A stretch of 25,236 nucleotides of DNA from Chthoniobacterales bacterium (GCA_013812515.1 JACCTI010000376.1:1-25236); one strand, 5' to 3'; shown: positions 16,239 to 22,972, numbered from the stretch's first letter. Translations and numbers: made by a program. Notes: generated from the sequence alone by a model not told the origin.

Positions 16239-17501
16239 ATGAGCATCGAAGTCAAAATTCCCGCGGTCGGTGAGTCCATTTCCAGCGGAATCGTTTCTGT
16301 CTGGCACAAGAAATCCGGCGAGCATGTAACGGCCGGCGAAGCCTTGTTCACGCTCGAGACCGACAAGGTTTCGACGGAAATCGTGGCGGAGAGCGGGGGA
16401 CTTCTTGAGACGCTCGCGGCGGAAGGGCAGGAAGTGAAGATCGGCGAAGTGGTCGCGACGATTGATGAAACCGCAAAGGCTTCCGAGGGCGGTGCGACGG
16501 TCGCGACTCCGGAGAGTGCGAAGGAAAAGCCGGATCCGAACCGCGAAGAAGCTCCCGTTTCAGGCGAGAAGAAGTCAGTCAACGCGGAGGTGCTTTCACC
16601 CGCGGTGCGGCGAATTGTTTCCGAGGAGCATCTTGATCCTGCTGGTCTTTCCGGGACCGGCAAAGGGGGCCGGCTCGTGAAAGCCGATGTCATGGCAGCG
16701 GCGGAGCGACAGAAGTCCGGGCCGCCGGAGCCCGCGCGTCCCGCAACCCAGCTGGCGGCGGCGAACGGCGCCGAGGCCGAGACTCAGCCTCAAGCGCAGG
16801 ACGGACGCTTTACGCGCAAGAAAATGTCGCCTTTGCGGCGTAAAATCGCGCAGCAGCTCGTGATGGCGCAGCACACCGCGGCCATTCTCACCACGTTCAA
16901 CGAGTGTGATATGGCAGCCGTGCAGGAGCTGCGCAAAAATGCGCAGGAGGCTTTCACGAAGAAGAATGACTTGAAGCTCGGCTTCATGTCCTTCTTCATC
17001 AAAGCGGCCGTAGAAGGTCTCAAGGTCGTGCCGTCGATCAACGCGCGCATTGAAGGCGACGACTTCATCCAGAATCACTTCTACGACATTGGGGTTGCCG
17101 TCGGAACGGAGCGCGGTCTCGTCGTGCCAGTAATCCGCGAGGCGGACAAGAAGAGCTTCGCTGATCTGGAGCGCGACATCGCGGGATACGCGGTGAAAGC
17201 GCGCGAAGGAAAGATAAAGATCGAGGAACTCCAGGGCGGCACCTTTACGATCTCGAACGGCGGCGTCTACGGTTCTTTGCTCAGCACACCGATTTTAAAT
17301 CCGCCACAAAGTGGGATTCTCGGTATGCACTCGATTCAGCAGCGGCCAATGGCAATCGGTGGACAAGTTGCTATTCGTCCGATGATGTATCTCGCGCTGA
17401 GCTACGACCATCGCGCGGTTGACGGGAAAGAGGCCGTCACGTTCCTCATCCGCGTGAAGGAATGCATCGAAGATCCAACGAAGCTGCCGTTGGATTTCTA
17501 A
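16239..17501 (+). CDS. sucB: 2-oxoglutarate dehydrogenase E2, dihydrolipoyllysine-residue succinyltransferase
   Basis: A 420-residue E2 core subunit with the classic order. A lipoyl domain (1-77) carries the lipoylated lysine K43 in LETDKVSTEI. A charged, alanine- and proline-rich linker leads to the peripheral-subunit-binding domain (about 119-155, SPAVRRIVSEEHLDPAGLSG). After a second linker, the acyltransferase domain runs from about 193 to 420 with the active-site motif DHRAVDG (H391, D395). The sequence TLETDKVSTE and the ending PTKLPLDF are typical of the succinyl-transferring type and not the pyruvate type. The ATG at 16239 is preceded by a weak GTGAGG. It sits directly after sucA, so the two form an E1-E2 unit. 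Confidence 0.97.
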   Translation: MSIEVKIPAVGESISSGIVSVWHKKSGEHVTAGEALFTLETDKVSTEIVAESGGLLETLAAEGQEVKIGEVVATIDETAKASEGGATVATPESAKEKPDPNREEAPVSGEKKSVNAEVLSPAVRRIVSEEHLDPAGLSGTGKGGRLVKADVMAAAERQKSGPPEPARPATQLAAANGAEAETQPQAQDGRFTRKKMSPLRRKIAQQLVMAQHTAAILTTFNECDMAAVQELRKNAQEAFTKKNDLKLGFMSFFIKAAVEGLKVVPSINARIEGDDFIQNHFYDIGVAVGTERGLVVPVIREADKKSFADLERDIAGYAVKAREGKIKIEELQGGTFTISNGGVYGSLLSTPILNPPQSGILGMHSIQQRPMAIGGQVAIRPMMYLALSYDHRAVDGKEAVTFLIRVKECIEDPTKLPLDF

Positions 17502-17548
17502 CCTCTGAATGTAGCGACCTTAATATTGGAGCGGCCTTAATGCCCGGC

Positions 17549-17735
17549 TCAGCTTCAGCAGATACGAGTTCATCTTTTTCAGCGCTTCAGATCAGACGCG
17601 ATTTCCGCGAATTGGCCTAGGGCCGCTTCGAGGTCTTCGGTGATCTCCAGCGCTGCACACCGGAATCGGGCAGGTTGGCGCTGTCTTCCAGGCTTTCGTC
17701 TCTCAGCGAAAGTACTGAGGATCGAGGTTGCCGAG
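17549..17735 (-). pseudogene. hsdM 3'-end remnant A (with first codons of the GYF-like gene)
   Basis: The minus strand reads the last ~45 codons of a type I restriction methyltransferase subunit in degraded form: LED..NLP, then DLEAAL.QFAEIASDLKR and TGA. It is followed by AAAAAG and the first eight codons of the GYF-like gene found intact at 19800-20219. Over about 100 bp (17549-17650) it is virtually identical to the junction at 20206-20290 and beyond, with very few mismatches. Homology then fades toward 17735, where the LKDESLED part is scrambled. It fills most of the gap between sucB and the MsrB-like gene. Nothing else is seen in 17502-17774. Confidence 0.75.
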
Positions 17736-17774
17736 CGTGCCGCATCTCTGATTGAATGACGTCAGCGCAATTAC

Positions 17775-18365
17775 ATGGACGGAAGCAGAATCACCAGCGA
17801 AGAAAAGTCGACCGTCAGCACGTACATCGGTCTCATTGTGGTGACCGCGCTTGCTGCCGGGGTGATTTACTTCTTCTTTCTCGAGCGGAAGGAAACAAAG
17901 GAGTTCGTCGGTTTCGATCCGAACCGGCCCGTCCCTAGCGATGTCGTCTTGAAACGTCGTTTAACGGCCGAGCAATACCGCATCGTCCGGGAAGGCGGCA
18001 CACAGATGCCTTTCCAGAACGAATTCTGGGACAACGACCGTCTCGGCGTCTACGTCGATATCATTACCGGCGAACCACTCTTCACTTCAGTGGATAAATA
18101 CGACGCCGGTCTTGGGATGCCGACATTCAGCAAGCCAATCTCGAAAGATCTCCTCGTTGAGAGCCTGGATACCTCGCACGATATGCAGCGCACCGAGGTG
18201 CGCGCAAAACGAAGCAACGCTCACCTGGGGCACGTCTTTCCCGACCCGGCATCGCCGAGCGGACAACGCTACACCCTCAACTCGGCCGCCTTCCGTCTTA
18301 TTCCGATCGAACGAATTAAACAGGAACACTATGAAGCGTTCCTGCCGCTGTTAGAGAAAAAATAG
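17775..18365 (+). CDS. MsrB-like protein lacking the catalytic cysteine, membrane anchored
   Basis: A 196-residue protein with one N-terminal helix (about 17-36) and a methionine-R-sulfoxide reductase (SelR/MsrB) fold. The fold is recognisable from LTAEQYRIVREGGTQMPFQNEFWDN, GEPLFTSVDKYD, MQRTEVRAKRSNAHLGHVFPD and the ending RYTLNSAAFRLIP. The catalytic position, normally Cys or Sec in RYCxNSA, is Thr here (T167, codon ACC). The substrate-pocket tryptophan of GWPSF is Met (M115 in GLGMPTF), and the zinc CxxC pairs are absent. The frame is intact with no stop, so selection seems to keep it as a binding protein or pseudoenzyme. A sequencing error could explain one residue but not all. The ATG at 17775 is the only start before the helix. 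Its neighbours on both sides are hsdM remnants. Confidence 0.85.
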   Translation: MDGSRITSEEKSTVSTYIGLIVVTALAAGVIYFFFLERKETKEFVGFDPNRPVPSDVVLKRRLTAEQYRIVREGGTQMPFQNEFWDNDRLGVYVDIITGEPLFTSVDKYDAGLGMPTFSKPISKDLLVESLDTSHDMQRTEVRAKRSNAHLGHVFPDPASPSGQRYTLNSAAFRLIPIERIKQEHYEAFLPLLEKK

Positions 18366-18500
18366 CGTGCGAACTGCGTCGGAAAGCGCAACGGCCCGGT
18401 TTGCGATTCTATCTCTTTAGATCCCCGGTAATCTCCGCGAACTGGACGAGGGCGGCTTCTAGGTCTTCGGTGATTTCGAGGCCTGAGGACACCGGGATCT

Positions 18501-18598
18501 GGCGCTGGCCGCGCCTGTAGCGGCGACCAGCTTTACGGCGGGAGGCATCGAGACTTTGAGTATGTCTAGGGAAGCCGGGCATGCTGGATTTATCCAGC
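18501..18598. repeat. Structured ~90-bp element, copy E1
   Basis: The left hairpin starts GGCGCTGG and closes with CCAGC, with an enlarged loop that contains its own CCGC/GCGG pairing. The core is at 18527-18581 (TTTACGGCGGGAGGC...AGGGAAGCCGGGCA). The right hairpin is a perfect 7-bp stem GCTGGAT-tt-ATCCAGC (18583-18598). It interrupts the SANL-PDP codons of hsdM remnant B. See the finding on covariation. Confidence 0.75.
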
Positions 18599-18639
18599 GA
18601 GATTGGCGCTGTCTTCGCGGCTTTCGTCTTTGAGCCAGA

Positions 18640-18710
18640 GCTGAAGCCGCGGAGCAGCAGCGAACCAGACCGGCAAGCCGGGAGGCTGAGGGAGCGGGAG
18701 CGAGTGAAAC
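18640..18710. repeat. 71-bp insertion repeat inside hsdM remnant B
   Basis: It splits the hsdM codons for LKDES and DIFW between GAGCCAGA and AAGATGTCGAGG. Its end, GGCTGAGGGAGCGGGAGCGA, recurs with changes at 19057-19076 (GGCTGAGCGAGCGGGAGCGA). The whole segment recurs in the opposite orientation at about 22708-22775. It is therefore a separate dispersed repeat that has entered the hsdM remnants. Confidence 0.6.
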
Positions 18711-18724
18711 AAGATGTCGAGGTG

Positions 18725-18812
18725 AGCGCTGGCAGGGCCAGCTTTACGGCGGGAGATACCGAGACTTCGAGTGTCTCTAGGGAAGCCGGGCACGTTCGAA
18801 GGGGATCGAAGG
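18725..18812. repeat. Structured ~90-bp element, copy E2
   Basis: Left hairpin GCTGGC-agg-GCCAGC, core 18738-18792 with an extended internal stem GAGAC/GTCTC, and right hairpin TTCGA-(6 nt)-TCGAA ending at 18812. It sits between the hsdM codons for DIFW (upstream coordinate side) and TKRDK, the same site as copy E3. Confidence 0.75.
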
Positions 18813-18891
18813 CTTATCGCGTTTGGTTAGCTCTTCATAGCTGAAAGCTCTTGAAGCGCTCGCTCTCTTTGCGCTCGTGGCGGTTCCCACT

Positions 18892-18950
18892 GTAGCGGCG
18901 GTCTGTGACCGCCGAGCCTTCAGACTCCGACACTGACACAGCGCCGCTGG
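18892..18950. repeat. REP-like hairpin within hsdM remnant B
   Basis: GTAGC followed by GGCGGTC-tgt-GACCGCC (18897-18913), then a second arm ending CGCCGCT that can pair with AGCGGCG at the start. It has the same GTAGC lead-in and TGT-type loop as the repeat at 322-398. It breaks the hsdM-like sequence between the NRHERK and VAC codons. Confidence 0.6.
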
Positions 18951-19024
18951 AGCCAAATGGCAGGCGACGAAATGTCTGAGGTTGGTGCGCTTGAGGGTGT
19001 TTTGGTCAACGCTGCGGCGCTGCC

Positions 19025-19058
19025 CCTTCGGGCTGACATTCGTCAGTCTAGCCGAAGG
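19025..19058. repeat. Nested inverted repeat
   Basis: The outer arms are CCTTCGG (19025-19031) and CCGAAGG (19052-19058), with an inner hairpin CTGAC-attc-GTCAG (19033-19046). It lies between hsdM remnant B and the small gene at 19117, downstream of that gene. There is no T-run. It could be a weak transcript end or another repeat relic. Confidence 0.5.
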
Positions 19059-19116
19059 CTGAGCGAGCGGGAGCGAACGAATGAAGATGGCCGTCTTGCC
19101 TGCTTCAGTCGGCCGG

Positions 19117-19302
19117 TCAGTCCACAGGCCACGGCTCGACAATTTTTCCGCGGGCGCGCAGGATCGGCGCTGCCATCTCCTGGAGCTTCACGACCGCCGC
19201 GACCTTTTGCGCAAACGGTAATGATGCGAGCTGAAGACGCCGCTTTGCCTTTGCCTCCAGGAGCGCGGCAATCTCGGGACTTAAGCTGTCCAGGCCTTCC
19301 AT
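19117..19302 (-). CDS. Small protein paired with nucleotidyltransferase-like gene
   Basis: A 61-residue, strongly helical, basic and hydrophobic protein: SPEIAALLEAKAKRRLQLASLPFAQKVAAVVKLQEMAAPILRARGK. Its ATG lies inside the upstream nucleotidyltransferase-like gene (22-bp overlap, different frame), a layout that ensures coupled translation and is usual for toxin-antitoxin-like pairs. The heptad-like spacing of leucines and alanines suggests a coiled coil that binds its partner. I know no biochemical function for it. The reading frame is clean up to a TGA at 19117. Confidence 0.75.
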   Translation of the reverse strand: MEGLDSLSPEIAALLEAKAKRRLQLASLPFAQKVAAVVKLQEMAAPILRARGKIVEPWPVD

Positions 19303-19778
19303 TTTTCAGTGAGATTGTAGCGTTGGATTACCCGGAGGAGCAACTCGTCGTCGAGTTTTGCCTGCGCGTGTAGCAACCGCACGCGTTCCCGATCCTTCTC
19401 GCGTCCGGTCTGGACACAGATCGCGACGAGATGCTCCGCGCGCAGGACCCGCGTAGGCGCCTCTTCATACATAATGTCCCTTGCTTCGCGGAGTGCTTCC
19501 TCCAGCAGCGGATTATAGGCGGGCAGGAACTGCACCGGAACGCCTTCGATTGCGACACACTCGCGTTCTTCGCGATAACCGCGTACGCGCAAATCTTCGT
19601 AGATCGGCGTGAGCGTAATCAGACCGCCGGGAGAAGGTGCGAGCAAAACGAAGACATCCAGATCGAACGTCAGCACCGGCTCCGCATAGAACGTCGCCGC
19701 CATCGCTCCCCCAATGGCGTAGCGAACGAACACGCCTTTCTGTTCCAGCTCATTGAGTATTTGTAGCGTCCGTTTCAA
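19281..19778 (-). CDS. Nucleotidyltransferase-fold protein, toxin-like
   Basis: A 165-residue protein. It has the NTase signature AIGGAMAATFYAEPVLTFDLDVFV with the glycine pair at 23-24 and acidic residues D39 and D41. EGVPVQFLPAYNPLLEEAL follows, then APTRVLRAEHLVAICVQTGREKDRERVRLL, where basic residues fit nucleotide or RNA contact. It resembles the AbiEii/MNT group but is shorter than the toxin at 12747-13292, and the two are clearly different subfamilies. The frame is closed by TAA directly upstream, so the TTG at 19778 is the only plausible full-length start. The small partner gene overlaps its 3' end, and the GYF-like gene lies 21 bp upstream on the same strand, so the three likely form one operon behind hsdM remnant C. 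Confidence 0.8.
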   Translation of the reverse strand: MKRTLQILNELEQKGVFVRYAIGGAMAATFYAEPVLTFDLDVFVLLAPSPGGLITLTPIYEDLRVRGYREERECVAIEGVPVQFLPAYNPLLEEALREARDIMYEEAPTRVLRAEHLVAICVQTGREKDRERVRLLHAQAKLDDELLLRVIQRYNLTEKWKAWTA

Positions 19779-19799
19779 TTATCAGACGATTACTGGTCG

Positions 19800-20219
19800 T
19801 TACGGATGGCTTCCAGAGAACGCCGAACCGAAGAAGCTGAGAATGCCGGCGAGGATGAGAAACCAAAGAATAATCGCGATCGGTGCGAAGCAGACGACCA
19901 CGATAAGCCACGCGCAAAAGATCTTGAACGCCATCTTTAGGACGGAACCGAAAGGTACGTCTACGTCAGTGATCACAATGCCTCTGCCATCTAATCCTGG
20001 CGTTATAGCGACAGCCGATTTGGTCAGGGAAGCAGGCGGTAGCTGCGTGCCATATTTCAGCATCGGCATGTAGTCATCGATGGTGCGCCACTCCCCGCCA
20101 GCCTCTGGCTTGCAAGGTGTATAGCGATTCACCCGTTGATCCGCAAACATCTGCGCGATCTGCGTGTCCGGATGGGGACCATCTTCGCGTTCGTTCAGCT
20201 TCAGCAGATACGAGTTCAT
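19800..20219 (-). CDS. GYF-like domain protein with C-terminal membrane region
   Basis: A 139-residue protein. Residues 1-55 (MNSYLLKLNEREDGPHPDTQIAQMFADQRVNRYTPCKP) look like the GYF_2 type of domain, which binds peptides. After a linker, a hydrophobic segment of about 40 residues (KIFCAWLIVVVCFAPIAIILWFLILAGILSFFG) makes one or two membrane helices, and a short tail follows. The start ATG lies five bases after the TGA of hsdM remnant C (TGA-AAAAG-ATG), so this gene once followed hsdM closely in an operon. The first eight codons are duplicated in remnant A. Function unknown; membrane recruitment of a partner protein is a guess. Confidence 0.75.
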   Translation of the reverse strand: MNSYLLKLNEREDGPHPDTQIAQMFADQRVNRYTPCKPEAGGEWRTIDDYMPMLKYGTQLPPASLTKSAVAITPGLDGRGIVITDVDVPFGSVLKMAFKIFCAWLIVVVCFAPIAIILWFLILAGILSFFGSAFSGSHP

Positions 20220-20224
20220 CTTTT

Positions 20225-20807
20225 TCAGCGCTTCAGATCAGACGCGATTTCCGCGAATTGGGCTAGGGCCGCTTCGAGGTCTTCGGTGATCTCCAAGGCT
20301 AGGACGCCGGGATCGGGAAGATTAGCGCTATCTTCGAGGCTCTCGTCTTTCAGCCAGAAGATGTCGAGGTTAGCGCTCGCCGCGGCGAGCATTACGGCGG
20401 GAGGCACCGAGACTTTGAGTGTGCCTAGGGAAGCCGGGCACGTTCGAAAGGGATCGAACGTTTGTCGCGCTTGGTTAGCTCTTCGTAGGTGTAGCTCTTG
20501 AAGCGTTCGCTCTCTTTGCGCTCGTGGCGGTTCTTTGGGTTGTAGCAGGCGACGAAGTCGTCGAGGTCGCTGCGTTTAAGGGTGTTTTCTTTAAGGGTGA
20601 AATGCAGATTCGTGCGCAGGTCGTAAATCCAGAGCTTCAAAGGCCAGTGCAGCTCGCACTCCACGGCTTTCCTGCGCGGGTTTGCGGTTGAAGAAGAGGA
20701 CGTTCGCGTTATGCCAGTCCGGCTCGGCCATTGCGCGTAGAAGATGTCGATGGCAAGCGCAGGAGGGTGTGCACGTCAGCCTGCTTGAGAAGTGCTCGAC
20801 GGATTCG
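20225..20807 (-). pseudogene. hsdM 3'-end remnant C (longest copy)
   Basis: The best preserved of the five remnants, covering roughly the last 200 codons of a type I restriction-modification methyltransferase subunit. In order it reads RIRRALLKQADVHTLLRLP, IDIFYAQW, NANVLFFNRKPAQE, KLWIYDLRTNLHFTLKENTLK, RSDLDDFVACYNPKNRHERK, SYTYEELTKRDK, the structured element, NLDIFWLKDESLEDSANLPD and EDLEAALAQFAEIASDLKR with TGA at 20225. Frameshifts lie near 20745, 20715 and 20660 and at the element, where a TAG also closes one frame. The catalytic NPPY part of hsdM is absent and nothing of hsdS or hsdR is present. It cannot make a working subunit. Positions 20808-20920 contain nothing I can identify. 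Confidence 0.85.
20372..20460. repeat. Structured ~90-bp element, copy E3
   Basis: The left hairpin differs from other copies but keeps pairing: GCTCGC/GCGAGC, not GCTGGC/GCCAGC. Core 20386-20440. Right hairpin is a 7-bp stem CGTTCGA-(aaggga)-TCGAACG (20441-20460). It is inserted between the codons for KRDK and NLDIFW of hsdM remnant C. Confidence 0.75.
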
Positions 20808-20920
20808 GTCATTAGCGCAAGAAACAGAAAACCGGCGCGGGATGCACAGGTGCTTTCACCTGAACCGCATCCCGTCGCCGGATCTGCATTAACGTCATTA
20901 CGCGCGTTGCGCGCCGTCTG

Positions 20921-22093
20921 CTACCGCTCGCCGTCTGGCGGCTCGTTCGCGGGCTTCTTCTTCTTTTTGGCGGGCTGCGCAGCCCCCGCCGGAGCGCGAT
21001 CACCTGCCGCGGGTTCCGCTTTCCGGTCCGGCGCTGCCTGCGGCCGATGCGACGCTGCTTGCGCGCGCCGCTCGGGGCGCGGACCGGCTGCCGCATCGTT
21101 GGCTCGGCTATCGCGTTTCGTCTGCGCTGCTTTATCAGCACGCGATGCCCCCGCATCCTCGGTCCGGTCGGCTTTCGCCGAGACGGGCGAACCATTCGCG
21201 TCAGCCGACTGTGCCTTGCCGTAGGCGTTGTTTTGTGAGCCCTTTGTGCGGGAGGTCGCGTCGCCCTGCTTGTGGCCTAATGCGGAGTTCCCAGTAGCTG
21301 CTTCAGCGGCTCCGCCCTTCGCCTTCTCAGTATCAGCCCGCTTCTCGCCACCAGCCCGCTTCTCAGCATCAGCCTGCTTCTCGCCCGCAACCGCGGCGGA
21401 CTGCTGCCCGTCGTTCCTGTCGAGTGCTTTGATCGCTTCGGCTTTAGGCTTCCCGTTGTTGTTTTTTGCATGCAAAGCGGGGTCGTTTTTCGCCGCCTCA
21501 ACGCGTGACTGCTGTGCTGGGGTTGGCGGGACATGCTCCGCCTTCGCTGCGGCTTGTTCCTGCGCGGTGGCCTTGGCTGTCGCGCCGCCTGGCCCGTTAA
21601 AGCTGGCGCGGCTGCCGGTGTTGTTGATAACCTCTTTATTGACGTAGGTGTTGCGAATCACGGTGGTGTTCACCCGCGTGACGGCCGTGTTATAACGGAA
21701 CGAATCGCCGGCCCATTCGCCGCCGTGATAGCCCCGCCCCCCGTAGCCGAAGCCGTAATTGATCCCGCCGTAGAACCCGACAGTCGGGCCCCAGTAGCCC
21801 TGGTTGAAAGCGTACTGGCCGCCGTTGTAGCCCCAGTAGCCAGGCGTCCAGAGCACTCCGACGCGCGGCGGAGCCACCCAGACGCCAGGGACCCAGTAAT
21901 AACCGAAATCAGCGTAGGACCAGTAGCCAGGGGTCCAAAGATAGCCTTGGACTGGGCAGTACGGCTGCACGTAGAAGGGTATCGCGGGTGGAGCGAACCC
22001 AACCGATATGCCGATGTGTGCGGAAGACGAAGCCAGCGGCAGCCCGGCGAAGAGGATTGCCGCGAGCGCAATGGTAGGGAGCTTTATATTCAT
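20921..22093 (-). CDS. Secreted WXXGXW-repeat (YXWXPGYW) protein with Ala/Lys-rich tail
   Basis: About 390 residues. The signal peptide MNIKLPTIALAAILFAGLP is cleaved near SSA-HIG. The next ~110 residues carry aromatic repeats: YLWTPGYW, YYWVPGVW, VLWTPGYW and AFNQGYWGP, then a glycine/tyrosine-rich stretch (GFGYGGRGYHGGEW). From about 180 on the sequence is low-complexity and charged, rich in Ala, Lys, Asp and Gln, and it ends in a run of lysines (AKKKKKPANE). WXXGXW proteins are a common exported family of unknown function, often thought to act at the envelope. The longer frame to 22216 has no signal peptide at its start, so the ATG at 22093 is preferred; an ATG at 22108 is possible. Its downstream end lies beside hsdM remnant C. 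Confidence 0.85.
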   Translation of the reverse strand: MNIKLPTIALAAILFAGLPLASSSAHIGISVGFAPPAIPFYVQPYCPVQGYLWTPGYWSYADFGYYWVPGVWVAPPRVGVLWTPGYWGYNGGQYAFNQGYWGPTVGFYGGINYGFGYGGRGYHGGEWAGDSFRYNTAVTRVNTTVIRNTYVNKEVINNTGSRASFNGPGGATAKATAQEQAAAKAEHVPPTPAQQSRVEAAKNDPALHAKNNNGKPKAEAIKALDRNDGQQSAAVAGEKQADAEKRAGGEKRADTEKAKGGAAEAATGNSALGHKQGDATSRTKGSQNNAYGKAQSADANGSPVSAKADRTEDAGASRADKAAQTKRDSRANDAAAGPRPERRAQAASHRPQAAPDRKAEPAAGDRAPAGAAQPAKKKKKPANEPPDGER

Positions 22094-22498
22094 TTTCAGG
22101 TGTAGCATGGAGTTGAAACGACAGACGCGACCGCGCCGCGAAGTATTCAGACGAACCCTTCCGGGACCCATAGGGCGGCGATTCGCAACAATATGTAATC
22201 GGGTTAAAGGGGACAACGCGCGTATTGCCTGCCGCGCAGCGCCGTCCTGCAGTTGGGACGGCCGGTGATCTGAAGCGTCGTTCGAGCGGATGGAAACCAG
22301 CCTGTCGGCCCGATTGCGTAGGATAACTCGATTGATGGCCCGGCAACTTTGCCTTCCGCTCGTCTTCGTCAGATGGAACTCATCGGCGACCAGAGACGTT
22401 TCATAGTTGCCCCGGGCCCGTAACTATACATTCGTGGCGCGCATTCATACGGCGTTCGAAGGCACGCCATCCCACCCCCATGCGGGCCCAACGCAACA
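22094..22498. other. Intergenic region upstream of WXXGXW gene
   Basis: No gene seen. It contains a hairpin GCCGTCC-tgcagttg-GGACGGC (22241-22262) that could sit in the 5' leader of the WXXGXW gene on the minus strand. The promoter of that gene should lie here, but no box is convincing. Confidence 0.4.
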
Positions 22499-22811
22499 TC
22501 AGGTCTTTAGATCAGCCGCAATCTCCGCGAATTGGGCGACAGCGGCTTCGAAGGCTTCGGTGATTTCGAGGGCGATGACGCCGGGATCGAGCGCTGGCCC
22601 ACGCGTGCAGCGGCTGCCAGCTTTACGGCGGGAGGCACCGAGACTTTGAGTGGTCTAGGGAAGCCGGGCAACCATTGATCCCAATCAATTTGGGTGGCTG
22701 CCAGAGAATCATTGTGAGCTCGCTCCGCTTGCCCACGTGCTGAGCCTGCCCTCTTGGTCCCGCCTTTCCAGCCGCTTCAGCTCTGGCTCAAAGACGAAAG
22801 CCTCGAAGACA
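22499..22811 (-). pseudogene. hsdM 3'-end remnant D, partly inverted
   Basis: The left part reads on the minus strand as the HsdM end, EITEAFEAAVAQFAEIAADLKT with TGA at 22499. It stops at GVIA where a structured element is inserted (22590-22689). Beyond the element the homology reappears on the plus strand: LWLKDESLED at 22781-22810, preceded by the 71-bp insertion repeat in the opposite sense (about 22708-22775). The same insertion/hsdM junction exists in remnant B, so this piece was inverted after that insertion. The plus-strand frame happens to run on into the secreted-protein gene. Confidence 0.7.
22590..22689. repeat. Structured ~90-bp element, copy E4
   Basis: Left hairpin GCTGGC...GCCAGC with a long loop like copy E1, core 22617-22670 (one base shorter in the internal loop), and right hairpin ATTGAT-ccca-ATCAAT (22674-22689). 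It is inserted at the same hsdM codon site as E1. Confidence 0.7.
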
Positions 22812-22972
22812 TTGATTCGTTTTATGTTGTTGACTGCGAACAAGGTGTCGCTCACGATCACGTGATTAACCCGCGTGTTAAAGCGCGCTACTTCGATGTC
22901 GTCTGTCCTGACGGGTGCCGGGGTTTCGGGAGGAGCTTCCAGTCAACCAAAAAACTAAGAAAGAAACCATCT

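Larger units (their letters stand above)
18409..19005 (-). pseudogene. hsdM 3'-end remnant B with nested insertions
   Basis: Minus-strand homology to the HsdM C-terminus, ending EITEDLEAALVQFAEITGDLKR and TAG at 18409. Going upstream the match is split by insertions: a structured element (18501-18598), then SANL and LKDES, a 71-bp insertion (18640-18710), then DILF, a second structured element (18725-18812), then LTKRDK and HERKESERFKS. An 18890-18955 REP-like hairpin interrupts the next part. Remnants of the VAC and TLKR region end near 19005. It is far too disrupted to be expressed. It follows the MsrB-like gene by 43 bp. The remaining bases to 19116 hold only the inverted repeat listed separately. 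Confidence 0.75.

Noticed and set aside
18581..18844. 87-codon plus-strand open frame and other short frames within the hsdM remnants
   Set aside because: They cross repeat boundaries and nested hairpins and have no recognisable protein features.
20682..21647. Several long plus-strand open frames opposite the WXXGXW gene
   Set aside because: They are shadows of the low-complexity Ala/Lys-rich coding sequence and give cysteine- and arginine-rich nonsense.
22651..22670. Resemblance of AGGGAAGCCGGG in the structured element to the start of a cobalamin riboswitch
   Set aside because: The rest of that riboswitch, including the B12 box and the GCCACTG segment, is missing, and the element is not placed upstream of transport or cobalamin genes.
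22754..22972. N-terminal extension of the secreted protein starting with an HsdM-like phrase
   Set aside because: The frame is open by chance through an inverted hsdM fragment. A clean signal peptide starts at 22973.
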